From the NCBI GenBank assembly GCA_017615125.1, contig JAGAAS010000073.1:1-36090 (forward strand): a stretch of DNA of 36,090 nucleotides, read 5' to 3'. Position numbers and translations under genes: made by a program. The notes beneath the pieces were generated by a model. That model was not told where the DNA came from and did not search any database. It worked only from the letters and a program-made list of their open reading frames with translations. This document shows positions 8,215 through 16,568 of this stretch, in pieces; position 1 is the first letter of the stretch, and every line of letters starts with the position of its first letter. Source of the DNA: Bacteroidaceae bacterium (GTDB lineage: Bacteria; Bacteroidota; Bacteroidia; Bacteroidales; Bacteroidaceae).

Positions 8215-9583
8215 AGAGCAGAATATCATTGATATGGATTTAGTTCGCGACGTACAAGCGCTGATTGAAGCCCAGAATAGTGATGAGCTGAAGATGACGC
8301 TTGCCGAGATGCACCCAGCCGATATCGCTGAGCTGGCGGAGGAGCTGACTCCCGAGGATGCACGGTATATCTATCGCTTGTTGGACAACGAAACGGCAGC
8401 AGACGTGCTTGTTGAGATGGACGAGGACGAGCGAAAGGAACTCCTTGAGGATATTCCATCGGAAACGATTGCCCGCAAGTTCATCGACTCGATGGATACT
8501 GACGATGCTGTCGATATCATCCGTGATATGGACGAAGAGAAGCAGGAGGAAATCCTCTCGCACATCGAGGACATTGAGCAAGCAGGAGACATCGTGGACC
8601 TTCTGAAGTACGACGAGGACACGGCTGGAGGTCTGATGGGCACGGAGATGGTGGTTGTCAACGAGAACTGGTCTATGCCAGAGTGCTTGCGTGAGATGCG
8701 TCTCCAGGCTGAGGATATGGACGACATTTACTATGTCTACGTAGTGGACGATGAGGAGCGCCTTCAGGGCTTGTTCCCGCTGAAGAAGATGATAACGAGC
8801 CCCAGCGTCTCGAAGGTGAAGCATGTGATGGATAAGGATATCATCTCGTGTCACGTTGATACGCCTGTGGACGAGGTGGTTCAGCTCATTGAGAAGTACA
8901 ACTTGGTTGCCGTTCCCGTAATAGATAGCATCGGGCGCTTGGTTGGACAGATTACCGTTGACGATGTCATCGATGAGCTGCGTGAACAGACGGAGCACGA
9001 CTATCAGCAGGCTGCCGGTCTTGCGCAGGACATCGAGACGGACGACTCTGTATGGAAGCAGATGCGTGCTCGTGTCCCCTGGCTGCTGTTGGGAATGGTC
9101 GGAGGTATATTGGTGTCGGTAATTCTTGGCTTCTTTGACGACACGATAGCCAAGTATCCCGCCCTTGCTATTTTCATCCCTCTGATTGGAGGTATGGGAG
9201 GAAACGTAGGTACACAGTCCAGCGCTATCGTCGTACAAGGTCTTGCCAACAATTCGCTGTCAAGCAGTAATCTGTTCCGTCAATTGTTCAAAGAACTGAT
9301 GGTGGCCCTCATCAACGCATGCGTTATCTCAATGTTGGTATTTGCCTATAACTTCTTCCAATACGGAGGACATTCGCCTGTAGCCTATTCGGTTAGCATA
9401 TCCCTCTTTACTGTCATCATCTTTGCCTCCCTCTTCGGCACGTTTGTTCCTATGGTGCTTGACAAGCTGAAGATAGATCCTGCTATCGCGACTGGCCCGT
9501 TTGTTACAATCACGAACGACTTGGTCGGCATGTTAATTTATATGGGCATTACGGTTCTAATGTCGCGTGCGATGATTGTCTAA
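8207..9583 (+). CDS. mgtE: Magnesium transporter MgtE
   Basis: This is an inner-membrane Mg2+ channel gated by cytoplasmic Mg2+ sensing. The 458 residues follow the family layout. First is an acidic helical N domain, with HPADIAELAEEL and repeated D/E helices up to about residue 130. A CBS-domain pair follows at about 135-265, including DEDTAGGLMG. The last 180 residues hold the membrane pore, with the conserved IPLIGGMGGNVGTQSSA segment and five hydrophobic stretches. Translation probably couples to rsmA through the 8-bp overlap. The region after the stop is rich in A and T, with runs of T but no clear hairpin. Confidence 0.95.
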   Translation: MAKEQNIIDMDLVRDVQALIEAQNSDELKMTLAEMHPADIAELAEELTPEDARYIYRLLDNETAADVLVEMDEDERKELLEDIPSETIARKFIDSMDTDDAVDIIRDMDEEKQEEILSHIEDIEQAGDIVDLLKYDEDTAGGLMGTEMVVVNENWSMPECLREMRLQAEDMDDIYYVYVVDDEERLQGLFPLKKMITSPSVSKVKHVMDKDIISCHVDTPVDEVVQLIEKYNLVAVPVIDSIGRLVGQITVDDVIDELREQTEHDYQQAAGLAQDIETDDSVWKQMRARVPWLLLGMVGGILVSVILGFFDDTIAKYPALAIFIPLIGGMGGNVGTQSSAIVVQGLANNSLSSSNLFRQLFKELMVALINACVISMLVFAYNFFQYGGHSPVAYSVSISLFTVIIFASLFGTFVPMVLDKLKIDPAIATGPFVTITNDLVGMLIYMGITVLMSRAMIV

Positions 9584-9702
9584 AGGGCTTCTTTTGCACT
9601 GAAAGTCCATTTTTTTTAGAAAAAGCTTCTTTTATTTAAAAAAAAGAATTTTATTTGCGTGGTATTTTACAATACTGCGCAAATTATATATTAAACATCC
9701 AT

Positions 9703-11850
9703 ATGGAAGAAGAGATCGTAAAGAGCGAAGAAATCATCGCTACCCCTGAAGAACAGGTGCCCGCAGAGGCTCCCGCTGAAGAAGTTAAACCAGAAGCTAC
9801 TGTTGATGAAGGCCTCACTGAGGTGCTTCCCGAAGAGCCCGCTGTGGAGAACCCCGCTGAGCCTGTCGCAGAACCTACGGCGGAAGTTGCGGAAGACTCC
9901 GTTGAGGCTGTTGTAGAAAACGCTGTCGAGGAAGTGGCTGAGGCTGTGGCTGTGGAAGAGAAAGTCGAGGATATTGCCGAAGAAGTGGTTGCTGCCGTTG
10001 AGAAAACGGAAGAGCCTGAAGTAGTGGCAGAAGCAGTTGAGACAGTAGTAGAAAAAGCGGATGAAGCAGCAGAAGAGGCAGCGGAGGCTGTCGAGCAGGT
10101 AGTAGAGGAGGAAGTCCGTCCTGCTACGTGCGCAGAAGTGGTAGCTAAACTCAAAGAATTGGAAAAACATGCGGCAGATGTTCCCCGTGAAGAACTGGAA
10201 CAGCTGAAACAGATATTCTATCGTGTGCATAATGCTACTGTAGCAAGTGCACGCGAGGCATTCGTCGCTGCAGGTAATGATGCGGATGCTTTCATCGTGG
10301 CAGATCAATGCCCGGAAGACGCAGCCTTGGAAGAAGAGTTCAAAACTGTGATGAATTCCATCCGCGAGGTGCGTGCTGTAGCTCAGAAAGAGCTGGATCG
10401 TATCCGTGAGGAGAATCTTCAGAAGAAGGTAGCTCTTCTTGAGCGCCTGAAAACTATGATTGACAATGCCGACATCGAACAGGTTTCCTATGATGAGTTC
10501 CAGACTATTCAGCAGGAGTGGCGTTCTATTAAAGACGTGCCGCCAGAGAAGGCAACGGAATTGTGGAAGACTTATCAGAGCTATACGGAGAAATTCTATG
10601 ACATCCGCAAACTGAACAATATGTTCCGGGATTACGACTTCAAGAAAAACCTTGAAATCAAAACCCGTCTTTGCGAGGAGGCAGAGCAGTTGGCAGACGA
10701 TCCTGATGTGATAGGAGCTTTCCGCCGGTTGCAGAAGCTTCATCAGGAGTACCGTGAAACGGGTCCTGTAGCTAAAGATCTGCGCGAGGAAACCTGGAAT
10801 CGGTTCAAGGCTGCCAGCACAGTTGTTAACCGTCGTCATCAGGAGCATTTCGAATCTATCAAGAAGGAGGAGTCGGAGAACCTTGAGAACAAGATTGCTA
10901 TCTGCGAGATTATGGAGAGCATCGACTACGATGTTCTTACCAGCTATTCTCTTTGGAATGAGAAAACCAAAGAGGTGCTTGCTCTGCAGGATAAGTGGAA
11001 GACCTTAGGCTTTGCTTCTCACAAGCAGAACCAGAAGGTGTTCGAACGTTTCCGTGCTGCGTGCGATACATTCTTTACAAAGAAGAGCGAGTTCTACAAG
11101 ACAGCAAAGGACAGCCTTGCTTCCAATCTCGAGAAGAAGCTGGCTTTGTGTGAGCAAGCTGAGGCTCTGAAGGATAGCACCGACTGGAAGGCTACTGCTG
11201 ACAAACTAGTGGAGCTGCAGAAGGAGTGGAAGACGATAGGTCCTGTTCCCAAGAAGCAGTCGGAGGCAGTTTGGAAACGTTTCGTTTCAGCATGCGATGC
11301 TTTCTTTGCCAATCGTGCCGAAGCCACGAATTCACAGCGCTCCGAGGAACGCAAGAACCTGACGGCAAAGAAAGGTATCATCAAGAGTCTGCAGGAACTG
11401 AGCGAGAAAGTAGAAGCCGAAGGCGAGAATGTAGCAGACGAACTGGGCGACACCTTGCGTGGGCTGGTTGCCGAGTGGAATTCTGTGGGACATGTTCCTT
11501 TCAGAGAGAAAGATAAGCTATACAAACAGTACAAGTCCCTTGTTGACGATTTGTTTGACAAGCTTCATGTCAGCGAGTCGGCTCGTCGCGTGACAAGTTT
11601 CCGCAAGAGCATTCGCGAGGCAGGCTCCAATGTCGATAGGGAGCGAGAGAAACTCCTTCAGACCTACGAGCGTGTGAAGAACGAGATTAAGACGTATGAG
11701 AATAATCTCGGCTTCCTCAACATCAGCAGCAAGGGAGCCAGCGGGCTTATGGAAGAAATGCAGCGTAAGATGGAGCGACTGAAAGCTGATGCAGAAGAAC
11801 TGCTCAACAAGATCAAAGCTCTCGATACGCCCGATGATGCAGAGGAGTAA
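9703..11850 (+). CDS. DUF349-repeat protein with long acidic Ala/Glu/Val leader
   Basis: The function is unknown; the family is defined by DUF349 repeats and is common in Bacteroidetes. The ATG at 9703 is preferred: the open frame reaches a TTG at 9655, but that extension lies in an A/T-rich, promoter-like stretch. The resulting protein is 715 aa. Residues 1 to about 135 are low-complexity and very acidic (repeated E-x-V/A-x-E and P-A-E patterns). The rest is helical with repeated units of about 75 residues containing L-x-x-x-W-K-x-I/L-G motifs, such as WKTIGPVPKKQSEAVWKRF, which recur at least four times. The C-terminus is a predicted coiled coil. It appears to be transcribed alone, with a hairpin terminator after it. 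Confidence 0.85.
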   Translation: MEEEIVKSEEIIATPEEQVPAEAPAEEVKPEATVDEGLTEVLPEEPAVENPAEPVAEPTAEVAEDSVEAVVENAVEEVAEAVAVEEKVEDIAEEVVAAVEKTEEPEVVAEAVETVVEKADEAAEEAAEAVEQVVEEEVRPATCAEVVAKLKELEKHAADVPREELEQLKQIFYRVHNATVASAREAFVAAGNDADAFIVADQCPEDAALEEEFKTVMNSIREVRAVAQKELDRIREENLQKKVALLERLKTMIDNADIEQVSYDEFQTIQQEWRSIKDVPPEKATELWKTYQSYTEKFYDIRKLNNMFRDYDFKKNLEIKTRLCEEAEQLADDPDVIGAFRRLQKLHQEYRETGPVAKDLREETWNRFKAASTVVNRRHQEHFESIKKEESENLENKIAICEIMESIDYDVLTSYSLWNEKTKEVLALQDKWKTLGFASHKQNQKVFERFRAACDTFFTKKSEFYKTAKDSLASNLEKKLALCEQAEALKDSTDWKATADKLVELQKEWKTIGPVPKKQSEAVWKRFVSACDAFFANRAEATNSQRSEERKNLTAKKGIIKSLQELSEKVEAEGENVADELGDTLRGLVAEWNSVGHVPFREKDKLYKQYKSLVDDLFDKLHVSESARRVTSFRKSIREAGSNVDREREKLLQTYERVKNEIKTYENNLGFLNISSKGASGLMEEMQRKMERLKADAEELLNKIKALDTPDDAEE

Positions 11851-11885
11851 ATCCTGCCGGTAGATGTCCTGAACGGGAAAGTACG

Positions 11886-11930
11886 AAGCGCCACGAAGAA
11901 ATCAGTCTTGTGGCGCTTTCCTTTTATATA
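11886..11930 (+). terminator. Rho-independent-type terminator after the DUF349 gene
   Basis: AAGCGCCAC (11886-11894) pairs with GTGGCGCTT (11910-11918). Inner AAG/CTT pairs extend the stem across one bulged base, and a T-rich run (TTTCCTTTTATATAT) follows. It sits 35 bp after the DUF349 stop and before the end of the convergent M64 gene. Confidence 0.75.
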
Positions 11931-11968
11931 TCTGTTGAGGCAGAAGTAATTATCTGTTGATGCAGAAG
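11930..11968. repeat. Short direct repeat, 17 bp, two copies
   Basis: ATCTGTTGAGGCAGAAG (11930-11946) recurs at 11952-11968 with a single mismatch, 22 bp apart. It lies in the short gap between two convergent genes. No function is apparent. Confidence 0.6.
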
Positions 11969-11980
11969 CAGGGCTCCTTC

Positions 11981-13315
11981 TTATCGGCAAAGGTAGTCGA
12001 GATATTCGATGACTGCTTTTTGGCAAACAGGGCAGAGCGGATAGCTAAGTGCACGCATCAGGCAGTTCTCGTAAGGGCGCCAGATGCCGTGCTCCAGATA
12101 GCCTCCTCCCTCGGGAAGAGCCTGCCCGTAGACGGCATCGGAGTCTGCCTGCTGCTGAGCCCACGGTTTCCCGGAAATATCCGTGAGCGTAGTAAGATTA
12201 GCCTCAAAAGGTTCTACGCCCGGCTTGTATTGCGAAGAGATGTGGTTGCCTATTTCCACATACTCGTCGCCAAGTCCCAGCATCTGATGCCCGAATTCGT
12301 GAACATGCACGGCTCCCGAGCTGCCGAAACGATCGTGTCCTGCGCCTATGCCGTAGAAATTATAGATGCCCCCTCCTCCGTACTTGTCGGAGTTGGTAAG
12401 AATATAGATATAGTCGTAGGGAGCATTTGCTGCGATGTCGCGCACGGCTTGATAGTCGCGTGTCATCTGATAGCGCGAGGAGTTGAAGGTATCATAGGCG
12501 ATTTTCATGGAAGTATTTACCCACTTGTGCTCTGAGGGAATGCTGACTCCGCTTTCCTCCGCGGGAGCCCACACAGCGCGGATGTTGACGCGCTGCTCGT
12601 TGGAGGTCCAGGGCTCAAAGCGGAAGAACTCGCTGACAAAGACCCGACAGTCGGCGACAAACTGCTCCCGCTCGTGCTCGGTGTATCCTTCGGGCAGGAG
12701 AACGATGTCGAGACAATGACTTGGTTCCCCTGCGGGATGAAGGTTCATCACTTCGCACGAGGGGCTGAACGAGCGAACGAAGATGTCGTCGGGCTTGATG
12801 AGATACTCGAATTTCTTCACCCATGGCTGGTGCGTGAGCTTCTTCTCAGCTGCCTCTTCGGCTGTCATTCGTGTCCATATCTGCGCGAGGGCGTTGTGCT
12901 TGGGATAGGGGAAGACGACAGCTTCGGGCATTCCTGTGGGCACGCTGTCGGCTTCCGGCTCGCAGCGCCACTCGTCCCACAGCGTGCAGTAGTGAATGGA
13001 GTAGATTTCGCGCCCAGAGGCCTCGTCGACGAGCACAAAGCGTTGCGTACCGTAGTTGAACGAGTCGGTGAGCGCGACGTGCGAGCCTGCGTAGTAAGGC
13101 TCCTCCTTCAGCTCGTCGAAGAAGAACATTTCGTTGTGCGCATCGCCGCAATGATAGTAGTCAAGGCGCATAGTCTTGTCGAAGAAGTAGTCGTCGAAGC
13201 AGACAGGCGTGCTGTCAGCCGCAGGAGTGTTGTCGACAGTTTGATGGCGGCAGCCTCCGGGGGCAAGGAGCAGGGCGGCAGCCAGCAGAAGAGGGGTGAT
13301 GCTCATCGTTTTCAT
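11981..13315 (-). CDS. M64-family zinc metallopeptidase, lipoprotein (IgA-peptidase-like)
   Basis: This is a predicted surface or periplasmic zinc peptidase of the M64 family, whose founding member cleaves IgA. The ATG at 13315 gives 444 aa with a signal peptide ending in a lipobox-like APGGC. The longer frame to 13453 would run through the promoter and is rejected. The N-terminal half is a beta-rich domain (about residues 30-190). The catalytic half has LPEGYTEHEREQF and then the zinc site HVHEFGHQMLGLGDEY, an HExxH variant (HEFGH) with the downstream Asp/Glu. The segment ENCLMRALSYPLCPVCQKA follows. The true substrate is unknown. The gene stands alone behind a strong promoter. Confidence 0.85.
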   Translation of the reverse strand: MKTMSITPLLLAAALLLAPGGCRHQTVDNTPAADSTPVCFDDYFFDKTMRLDYYHCGDAHNEMFFFDELKEEPYYAGSHVALTDSFNYGTQRFVLVDEASGREIYSIHYCTLWDEWRCEPEADSVPTGMPEAVVFPYPKHNALAQIWTRMTAEEAAEKKLTHQPWVKKFEYLIKPDDIFVRSFSPSCEVMNLHPAGEPSHCLDIVLLPEGYTEHEREQFVADCRVFVSEFFRFEPWTSNEQRVNIRAVWAPAEESGVSIPSEHKWVNTSMKIAYDTFNSSRYQMTRDYQAVRDIAANAPYDYIYILTNSDKYGGGGIYNFYGIGAGHDRFGSSGAVHVHEFGHQMLGLGDEYVEIGNHISSQYKPGVEPFEANLTTLTDISGKPWAQQQADSDAVYGQALPEGGGYLEHGIWRPYENCLMRALSYPLCPVCQKAVIEYLDYLCR

Positions 13316-13338
13316 GGGGCAATTTTTTATTCCGAAAA

Positions 13339-13369
13339 CAAAGATAGTGCAAGCCGAGCGAAGAACAAA
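13339..13369 (-). promoter_or_regulatory. Bacteroidetes-type promoter of the M64 peptidase gene
   Basis: The minus strand has TTTG (13369-13366), a 19-bp spacer and TATCTTTG (13346-13339), a full match to TTTG-N19-TAnnTTTG. The start site is predicted near 13332. This gives a leader of under 20 nt to the ATG at 13315 and fixes that codon as the start. Confidence 0.8.
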
Positions 13370-13815
13370 ATAAACCTCGTTTATTTTTCTCCCGAGGCGC
13401 CGCCTATCTAAAACAATTAAGTTAAAGATAAGGCAAGATGGACGAAAAACCAAATATATTTGCTGAATTCTGAGTCGAAGTCATCGAAAGCCGAAGGATA
13501 AAAAGAGGGCAACGGGCGAAGGAAAAATCAGGAGGGAAAGAAAGTAGGGTAAATTTTGGAGAAGGAAAAAGATTTTTTCGAGAAGGGAAAAAATTTTTTT
13601 CTTTCTTCATACGGCGAGATTCTTTCTTCATAATTTACGATAGCCGACAGATAGCTGTGGATGGCCCTTTCGGCTGCTTCGTTTTCGTGTCGAAAGAGCG
13701 GGAAAAAGGGCGTGCTTTGTGGCTTTTGAAAGGCAGAATCTCAAGCTCATTTTCTGCGGAATCCTCTTTCCTTTTTAAAAAAAGGTAGAAACGGATGGTG
13801 TTTCAGAATTTTTTG
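13370..13815. other. Intergenic region without a convincing gene
   Basis: This is the upstream side of two divergent genes. It is purine-rich, with A and T runs around 13560-13610. It contains a 13-bp direct repeat TTCTTTCTTCATA at 13599-13611 and 13620-13632. Open frames here are low-complexity (Lys/Phe/Ser-rich) and have no plausible start context. I see no RNA gene. Confidence 0.6.
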
Positions 13816-13823
13816 TATCTTTA
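13816..13823 (+). promoter_or_regulatory. Possible -7 box for the GH106-like gene
   Basis: TATCTTTA matches TAnnTTTG at seven of eight positions and lies about 60 bp before the ATG at 13886. No clear TTG is found at the expected -33 position, so the call is tentative. Confidence 0.4.
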
Positions 13824-13885
13824 CAACCGAAATCAGCCTCTTCGGCACGAATGGGACGAAAGCCCGGAGGCAAGAAAAAGGAATC

Positions 13886-16522
13886 ATGAAAAAAGGAAAT
13901 CAAGGATACGCTGTCGCCCTTGCCGCAAGTTTGCTGTTGGCACTTTGCGCATTGCCGACGAAAGCCCAGCAGACGGAACTCTGGCCTGACGTGAAGGCGG
14001 AGGCTCGCCCGGGAGCGCGCTGGTGGTGGCTCGGAAGCGCCGTCGACAAAGAAAACCTGGAGTGGAGCATCCGCACGTATGCTGAGGCGGGGCTGGGCGA
14101 GCTGGAGATAACACCCATCTACGGCGTGCAGGGAAACGAGGAGAACGACATCCCCTTCCTGTCGCCCCGTTGGATGGAAATGCTGCGTTTCTGCTACGAC
14201 GTTGCCGACGAGGTAGGTATCCGCATCGATATGAGTACCGGAACGGGCTGGCCCTTTGGAGGCCCGTGGGTGAGTGACGACGATGCTGCCTGCAAGGCTG
14301 TGTTCGGCAAGGACGACTCGGGGAAGACGACCTTCGAGGTAGGGCGCACGCGGCAGAAGGTGAAGCGCGCGGCTCCCGGAGGAGAGGGCTGGGTGGTAGA
14401 CCACTACAACGCCGATGCCGTGCGCCGCTATCTGGCTCACATCGCTGAGGCCTTCAAGCAGACAGGCACTCCTGCACCGCACAACTTTTTCAACGACTCG
14501 TACGAGGTGTACGGCGCCGACTGGACGCCCGACTTCCTCCATCAGTTCGCCAAGCGAAGGGGCTATCGCCTTGAGGAGCATTGGGAGGAGTTTCTTCATC
14601 CCGAGGCGGATACAGCCCATCGCATCGTGAGCGACTACCGCGAGACGCTGGGCGAGCTGCTCAACGAGCGTTTTGCCCGCCAATGGACCTCGTGGGCACA
14701 TCGGCAGGGCTCCATTACGAGAGGACAGGCGCACGGGAGCCCTTCAAACCTTATCGACACGTATGCTGCCTACGATATCCCCGAGTGCGAAGGCTTCGGG
14801 CTGAGTCCCTTCGGCATCAAGGGCTTGCGCGTCGATAGCATTCGCAAGAAAAACGATGCCGACTTCACGGTGCTGAAGTACGCCTCGAGCGCTGCGCACA
14901 TCAGCGGCAAGCCCCTCGTGAGCAGCGAGACGTTTACGTGGCTTACCGAGCACTTCCGCACCAGCCTTTCGCAATGCAAGCCCGATATGGACCTGATGTT
15001 CGTGACGGGCGTCAACCACATGTTCTTTCACGGCACTTGCTACAGCCCCAAAGACGACGCGTGGCCCGGCTGGAAGTTCTACGCCTCGATGGATATGTCG
15101 CCTACCAACACTATTTGGCGCGACGCACCCGCTTTCTTTCAGTATATTACCCGCTGCCAGAGCTTCCTGCAGATGGGAAAGCCCGACAACGATTTCCTTG
15201 TTTACTTGCCCATCTACGATGTTTGGCACGAACAGCCCGGGCGCTACTTGATGTTCGATATTCACAAGATGCGCGAGAAGGCTCCCCGCTTCATCGAGGC
15301 AGTAAACACCATCTGCGAGTCGGGTTACGATGTGGACTACATCAGCGATGCCTTCCTCTTGCAGACGAAGGTGAAAGACGGGAAGCTCGTCACTCCCGGC
15401 AAGGCAGCCTACAAGGCTATCATTGTGCCTGGGGCAAGGCTGATGCCAGCCGAGACGCTGGCACAGCTGGAGAAGTTTGCCCGTCAAGGGGCGAAGGTAG
15501 TCTTCATCGGAGGCTTGCCGGAGGATGTTCCCGGCTACGGACATTACGCCAAGCGCCACAAGGCTTTCGAGAAGACGTTGGCAAAGATTCAGCAGGCGCC
15601 CATTCTCATCGGGGAAGACTATGACGCCACGCTGGAGCAATGTGGCGTTCGATACGAGAGTATGCGTCGGGCTTGGTGTGGCTTGCGTGCTATCCGACGT
15701 ATGAACGACACGGGATATCACTACTTCATCAGCAATCTTCAGGATCACGATGTGGAATATGTCGTCACGCTGGGTGTGGACTGTGCCGATGCGCTCTTTT
15801 TTGATCCGCTGACAGGACGTGTGGGACGTCCCATGATGAATGGCTCGAAGTTGCTCATTCAGCTGAAGTCCGGCGAGAGCATCATCCTGCAGACATTCAA
15901 CGAGCCCCTGCAAGCAGAAGTAGAAGACTGGCAGTATGCTCATCCGCAAAACATCAGCCTCGCTCTTGATCACGGCTGGAGCCTGCGGTTCGAGGAGAGT
16001 ACCCCTGCCGTCAGCCGCACATTCCGCATCGATAATCCTCAGTCGTGGACGGAAAAGCTGCCGTCAGTATGTCCTGAATTGGCTGTCAACATGGGAACGG
16101 GCATCTACGAAACGACATTCTCGTTGCCCGAGATGGAAGCCAGCGAGTGGATTCTGGACCTCGGCGATGTGAGGGAGAGTGCGCGGGTGTATGTCAACGG
16201 AACGTATGCGGGCACTGCCTGGTGCGTGCCCTTCCAGCTGCGTGTGGGCTCACTTCTGAAGAAAGGCGAGAATACATTGCGTGTGGAAGTCACCAACCTT
16301 CCTGCCAACCGCATCGCTCAGATGGACCGGGAAGGGGTTCAATGGCGTAAGTTCAAGGACATCAACGTAGCAGACCTTAACTATAAGAACACGCGCTACG
16401 ACACCTGGGCTCCCGTTCCCTCGGGGCTGAACAGCAGCGTGAAGCTCATTCCGTGCGATGTGGAGACAATGACTTCAATGGAGGAGAAGACGAAAGCAGA
16501 TTCAAACCTCAGATTACAATAA
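13886..16522 (+). CDS. Secreted GH106-like glycoside hydrolase (possible alpha-L-rhamnosidase)
   Basis: This is a predicted periplasmic carbohydrate-degrading enzyme of 878 aa. A signal peptide (about residues 1-27, ending PTKAQ) is followed by VKAEARPGARWWWLGSAVD. Then come a (beta/alpha)8-type domain with ELEITPIYG, DMSTGTGWPFGGPWV, NDSYEVYGADWT and CEGFGLSPFG, and further barrel and linker segments (SSETFTW, GVNHMFFHG). The pattern RWWWxGS plus GWPFGGPWV resembles GH106 proteins. The C-terminal 150 residues form a GH2-like sugar-binding beta-sandwich (LDLGDVRESARVYVNGTYAG). GH106 enzymes remove alpha-L-rhamnose, but the substrate here is an inference. No SusC/SusD pair is in the window. 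An ABC exporter gene follows after 46 bp. Confidence 0.75.
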   Translation: MKKGNQGYAVALAASLLLALCALPTKAQQTELWPDVKAEARPGARWWWLGSAVDKENLEWSIRTYAEAGLGELEITPIYGVQGNEENDIPFLSPRWMEMLRFCYDVADEVGIRIDMSTGTGWPFGGPWVSDDDAACKAVFGKDDSGKTTFEVGRTRQKVKRAAPGGEGWVVDHYNADAVRRYLAHIAEAFKQTGTPAPHNFFNDSYEVYGADWTPDFLHQFAKRRGYRLEEHWEEFLHPEADTAHRIVSDYRETLGELLNERFARQWTSWAHRQGSITRGQAHGSPSNLIDTYAAYDIPECEGFGLSPFGIKGLRVDSIRKKNDADFTVLKYASSAAHISGKPLVSSETFTWLTEHFRTSLSQCKPDMDLMFVTGVNHMFFHGTCYSPKDDAWPGWKFYASMDMSPTNTIWRDAPAFFQYITRCQSFLQMGKPDNDFLVYLPIYDVWHEQPGRYLMFDIHKMREKAPRFIEAVNTICESGYDVDYISDAFLLQTKVKDGKLVTPGKAAYKAIIVPGARLMPAETLAQLEKFARQGAKVVFIGGLPEDVPGYGHYAKRHKAFEKTLAKIQQAPILIGEDYDATLEQCGVRYESMRRAWCGLRAIRRMNDTGYHYFISNLQDHDVEYVVTLGVDCADALFFDPLTGRVGRPMMNGSKLLIQLKSGESIILQTFNEPLQAEVEDWQYAHPQNISLALDHGWSLRFEESTPAVSRTFRIDNPQSWTEKLPSVCPELAVNMGTGIYETTFSLPEMEASEWILDLGDVRESARVYVNGTYAGTAWCVPFQLRVGSLLKKGENTLRVEVTNLPANRIAQMDREGVQWRKFKDINVADLNYKNTRYDTWAPVPSGLNSSVKLIPCDVETMTSMEEKTKADSNLRLQ

Positions 16523-16568
16523 CGGAAAGAATGAATTCCAGGTTTTTTACATTCACAAAGCTAATCCT

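Noticed and set aside
9655-9702. TTG start for the DUF349 protein
   Set aside because: The stretch is A/T-rich promoter-like DNA; the ATG at 9703 begins the acidic leader.
9691-10848. Minus-strand frame of 385 codons opposite the DUF349 gene
   Set aside because: Phe/Leu/Cys-rich shadow of the repetitive acidic leader.
12674-13411. Plus-strand frame of 245 codons opposite the M64 gene
   Set aside because: It runs through the M64 promoter and gene and has no family features; the M64 motifs are clear.
13316-13453. Longer N-terminus for the M64 peptidase
   Set aside because: It would cover a consensus promoter, and the ATG at 13315 starts a proper lipoprotein signal.
13422-13631. Small minus-strand frame of 69 codons
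   Set aside because: Low-complexity product in an A/T-run region with no start context or family.
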